Assembly (NCBI GenBank): GCA_965248495.1
Contig: CBDFJL010000003.1
Span: 2,294,001 to 2,358,000 of the forward strand
Length of the DNA: 64,000 bases
Direction: 5' to 3'
Origin: CAUYXS01 sp965248495
GTDB lineage: Bacteria > Chloroflexota > Dehalococcoidia > Lucifugimonadales > Australimonadaceae
The notes beneath the pieces are model-generated. The model worked only from the letters and a program-made list of their open reading frames with translations. It ran no database searches and had not been told where the DNA came from. Position numbers and translations under genes: made by a program. Shown piece by piece: positions 62,507 through 64,000 of the stretch. Position 1 is the first letter of the stretch. Every line of letters starts with the position of its first letter.

Positions 62507-62582
62507 TGGAGGCGACGGGCGGATTCGAACCGCCGAATAGGGGTTTTGCAGACCCCCGCCTTAACCACTTGGCTACGTCGCC
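62507..62582 (-). tRNA. tRNA-Cys (anticodon GCA)
   Basis: The minus strand folds into a full cloverleaf: acceptor GGCGACG pairs with CGTCGCC, anticodon stem GGGGT/ACCCC with loop CTGCAAA (anticodon at 62547-62549), and T arm GGCGG-TTCGAAT-CCGCC. The discriminator is U, as expected for Cys, and the CCA end is encoded (62507-62509). The tyrosine integrase gene lies 94 bp from its 5' end. Confidence 0.95.
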
Positions 62583-62676
62583 CCGTCGAAGGTAGCGCTC
62601 AGTGGTGCCGAGGGGGAGATTCGTTGGAAACCCTCTGGCACCGGTTGTTGGGAGCTGTCTACGTACCGATTTACGG

Positions 62677-63924
62677 CTAATCTGTCGGTGGCCGGTTGTC
62701 AAGGGTAGGCACAGGTATGTCAGGAATGTCGGCATTTTGGTCGGCAGATAGCCTCTCCCGGCCGGGAGGGGCTAACGTGGCCGCAGTATACCGGACACTC
62801 GGGTCCATAGCTTCCGCAAACGCATCCGCCGCCTGCCGCTGCCACCCCGGCAGCGCATGCGCGTAGATGTCCGACGTGATGGACACGCTCGCATGTCCCA
62901 GCCGCTTGCTCACCACGACTATATTCTGCCCAGCCTGGAGGGTGACCGAGGCATGGAAGTGCCGCAGGCTCCGCACCGTCATCGCTTCGTGCCCAACTCG
63001 GCGCCCCAGGGCGCTCACCGCCCGGGTCAGCTGCATTGGGTTGATCCATTCCCCTGTAGGCCCAGCGAACACCCACTCATGGTCCTGGTATGCCTCCCGC
63101 ATCACGCGCTTGATCTGCCCCTGGCTCGCTCGATGCGCCCCCAGCACCTCCAGCGTGCCCGCGTCCAGGTCCACCGTGCGCCTCCCGCTCTCCGTCTTCG
63201 GCGGCTCCAGGATCAGCCCCCGCTCCCGGCTGCGCACCAGCGAACCCTCTATCCTTAGGTACCCGTGGTCCAGATCCACGTTCCGCCACTGCAGCCCCAG
63301 CGCCTCCCCGCGCCGCAACCCTGTGTAGGCGATCAAATGGATGCAGGCGAAGAGGTGGTGTTCTTCCTCGCGCGCAAGCGCAAGGGCGTCCCGGACGACC
63401 GCGATGTCCGGTGGATGGACCTCGCGCCGCGCGAGTGGTGGTGCCGACACGAGGGCTGCGGGGTTGCGGTAGATCAACTCCATCCGGAGGGCATGCTTCA
63501 GCGCTCCAGCCAGCACGGTGTGGACGAGGTGAACGCCCTTCGCCGACAGCTTCTTGCTGAGGCTGGCTTCAAGTGCCTGGACGTGCGACGGAGTGAGCTT
63601 AACCAGGTCGATGTGCCCGATGGCAGGAGCGATGTGCCTGTCAATGATCTCCTGATACCGCTCCTTCGTGCGCTGCCGCCTGAGCGGTGTGATGCGCTCG
63701 GCCATCCACCGGTCAAACCAGTCTCGCAGCAACAATTCCCCTGTGGGAGGTAATCCGATACCCTTGTCCACGGCAGAGAGGAATTCCCGCAGCTTGCGCT
63801 GGGCCTGGGCCTTGGTGCCTCGGACTGTGACGTATCGGCGCTCACGCCGCCCGAGGGCGCCCCGGCCGGTATCAATCGTCAACTCCCAGGAGCCGGGGCT
63901 GCGCTGCCGGAGACTGCCGTTCAT
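62677..63924 (-). CDS. Tyrosine recombinase/phage integrase
   Basis: The 415-residue site-specific integrase has an N-terminal arm-binding region (residues about 1-60; SWELTIDTGRGALGRRERRYVTVRGTKAQAQRKLREFL), a SAM-like core-binding domain (about 70-150; FDRWMAERITPLRRQRTKERYQEIIDRHI), and the catalytic domain with Arg in AYTGLRRGEALGL, Lys near PPKTESGRRTVDL, Arg in VRSLRHFHASV, His in RLGHASVSIT and the nucleophile Tyr in SDIYAH. The H-x-x-R box reads SLRHFH, so the first His is replaced. It probably belongs to a prophage or ICE extending beyond 64000. Confidence 0.92.
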   Translation of the reverse strand: MNGSLRQRSPGSWELTIDTGRGALGRRERRYVTVRGTKAQAQRKLREFLSAVDKGIGLPPTGELLLRDWFDRWMAERITPLRRQRTKERYQEIIDRHIAPAIGHIDLVKLTPSHVQALEASLSKKLSAKGVHLVHTVLAGALKHALRMELIYRNPAALVSAPPLARREVHPPDIAVVRDALALAREEEHHLFACIHLIAYTGLRRGEALGLQWRNVDLDHGYLRIEGSLVRSRERGLILEPPKTESGRRTVDLDAGTLEVLGAHRASQGQIKRVMREAYQDHEWVFAGPTGEWINPMQLTRAVSALGRRVGHEAMTVRSLRHFHASVTLQAGQNIVVVSKRLGHASVSITSDIYAHALPGWQRQAADAFAEAMDPSVRYTAATLAPPGRERLSADQNADIPDIPVPTLDNRPPTD

Positions 63925-64000
63925 GGGGCTAGCAACGTCCCCTCACAGCGTTCTCGCCACCCAGCGGACCTCACCCATGATGTCCGTTCCATAGTTCAGC

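Overview
The window is strongly GC-rich throughout and carries single-copy bacterial housekeeping genes mixed with many small oxidoreductases and hydrolases: an LLM-class F420/flavin oxidoreductase, CMD, ABM, VOC, SDR, AKR and FAH family proteins. The DUF3090/SCO1664 pair, a TreT-type trehalose synthase, type III pantothenate kinase and PII/Amt point to a Chloroflexota, probably Dehalococcoidia-like, genome. This placement is inference from gene content, not a phylogeny.

Layout. 1-1232: remnant of a large serine recombinase. 1207-9762: coaX-coaBC (CoA synthesis), an MFS exporter, valS, a DEAD-box helicase and an ICMT-like methyltransferase. 9779-11475: a membrane cupredoxin protein flanked by a 59 bp duplication of the preceding gene's 3' end, then an unrecognised gene behind secA (11477-14140). 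14265-19100: an accessory region with an MFS gene broken by one TGA, a TIR protein plus small zinc-ribbon partner, two oxidoreductases, and a GIY-YIG nuclease bracketed by REPIN-like repeats. 19100-29885: metabolic genes including pyk, nadK, ispH, an IDH/IPMDH-family enzyme and an inositol monophosphatase. 30089-32320: the operon prs-DUF3090-SCO1664. 32627-38925: a pilin-like protein, purM, and a type IV pilus/type II secretion operon (gspE/pilB with an in-frame amber and a damaged 5' end, pilC, pilN-like, pilO-like). 41422-44993: an operon of a probable pseudo-glycosyltransferase, treT and a ROK kinase. 46072-53243: purA, an FAH protein, the lysine genes dapB-asd and dapA, a VapBC-type toxin-antitoxin pair and exonuclease III. 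54624-57143: rpsO-pnp. 59347-60963: amt-glnB, with a GlnR-like operator upstream. 62507-63924: tRNA-Cys and a tyrosine integrase marking an integrated element that leaves the window on the right.

Two intergenic repeat families run through the window. Family A has arms reading about TCATTCTGAGCGCAGCGAAG, often paired head-to-head, and brackets the GIY-YIG gene. Family B is a mosaic containing GAGCCTGTCCTGAG and GGATGGTCGAA, and it occupies most gene-free stretches over 150 bp.

Promoters: many genes have a good -10 hexamer (TATAAT, TAGAAT, TACAAT, TATGAT) only 7-15 nt before the start codon and no Shine-Dalgarno sequence, so leaderless or near-leaderless transcripts seem common. The best candidate for an undescribed system is the GIY-YIG/REPIN unit at 18279-19045; the TIR/zinc-ribbon pair at 15653-16398 is second.
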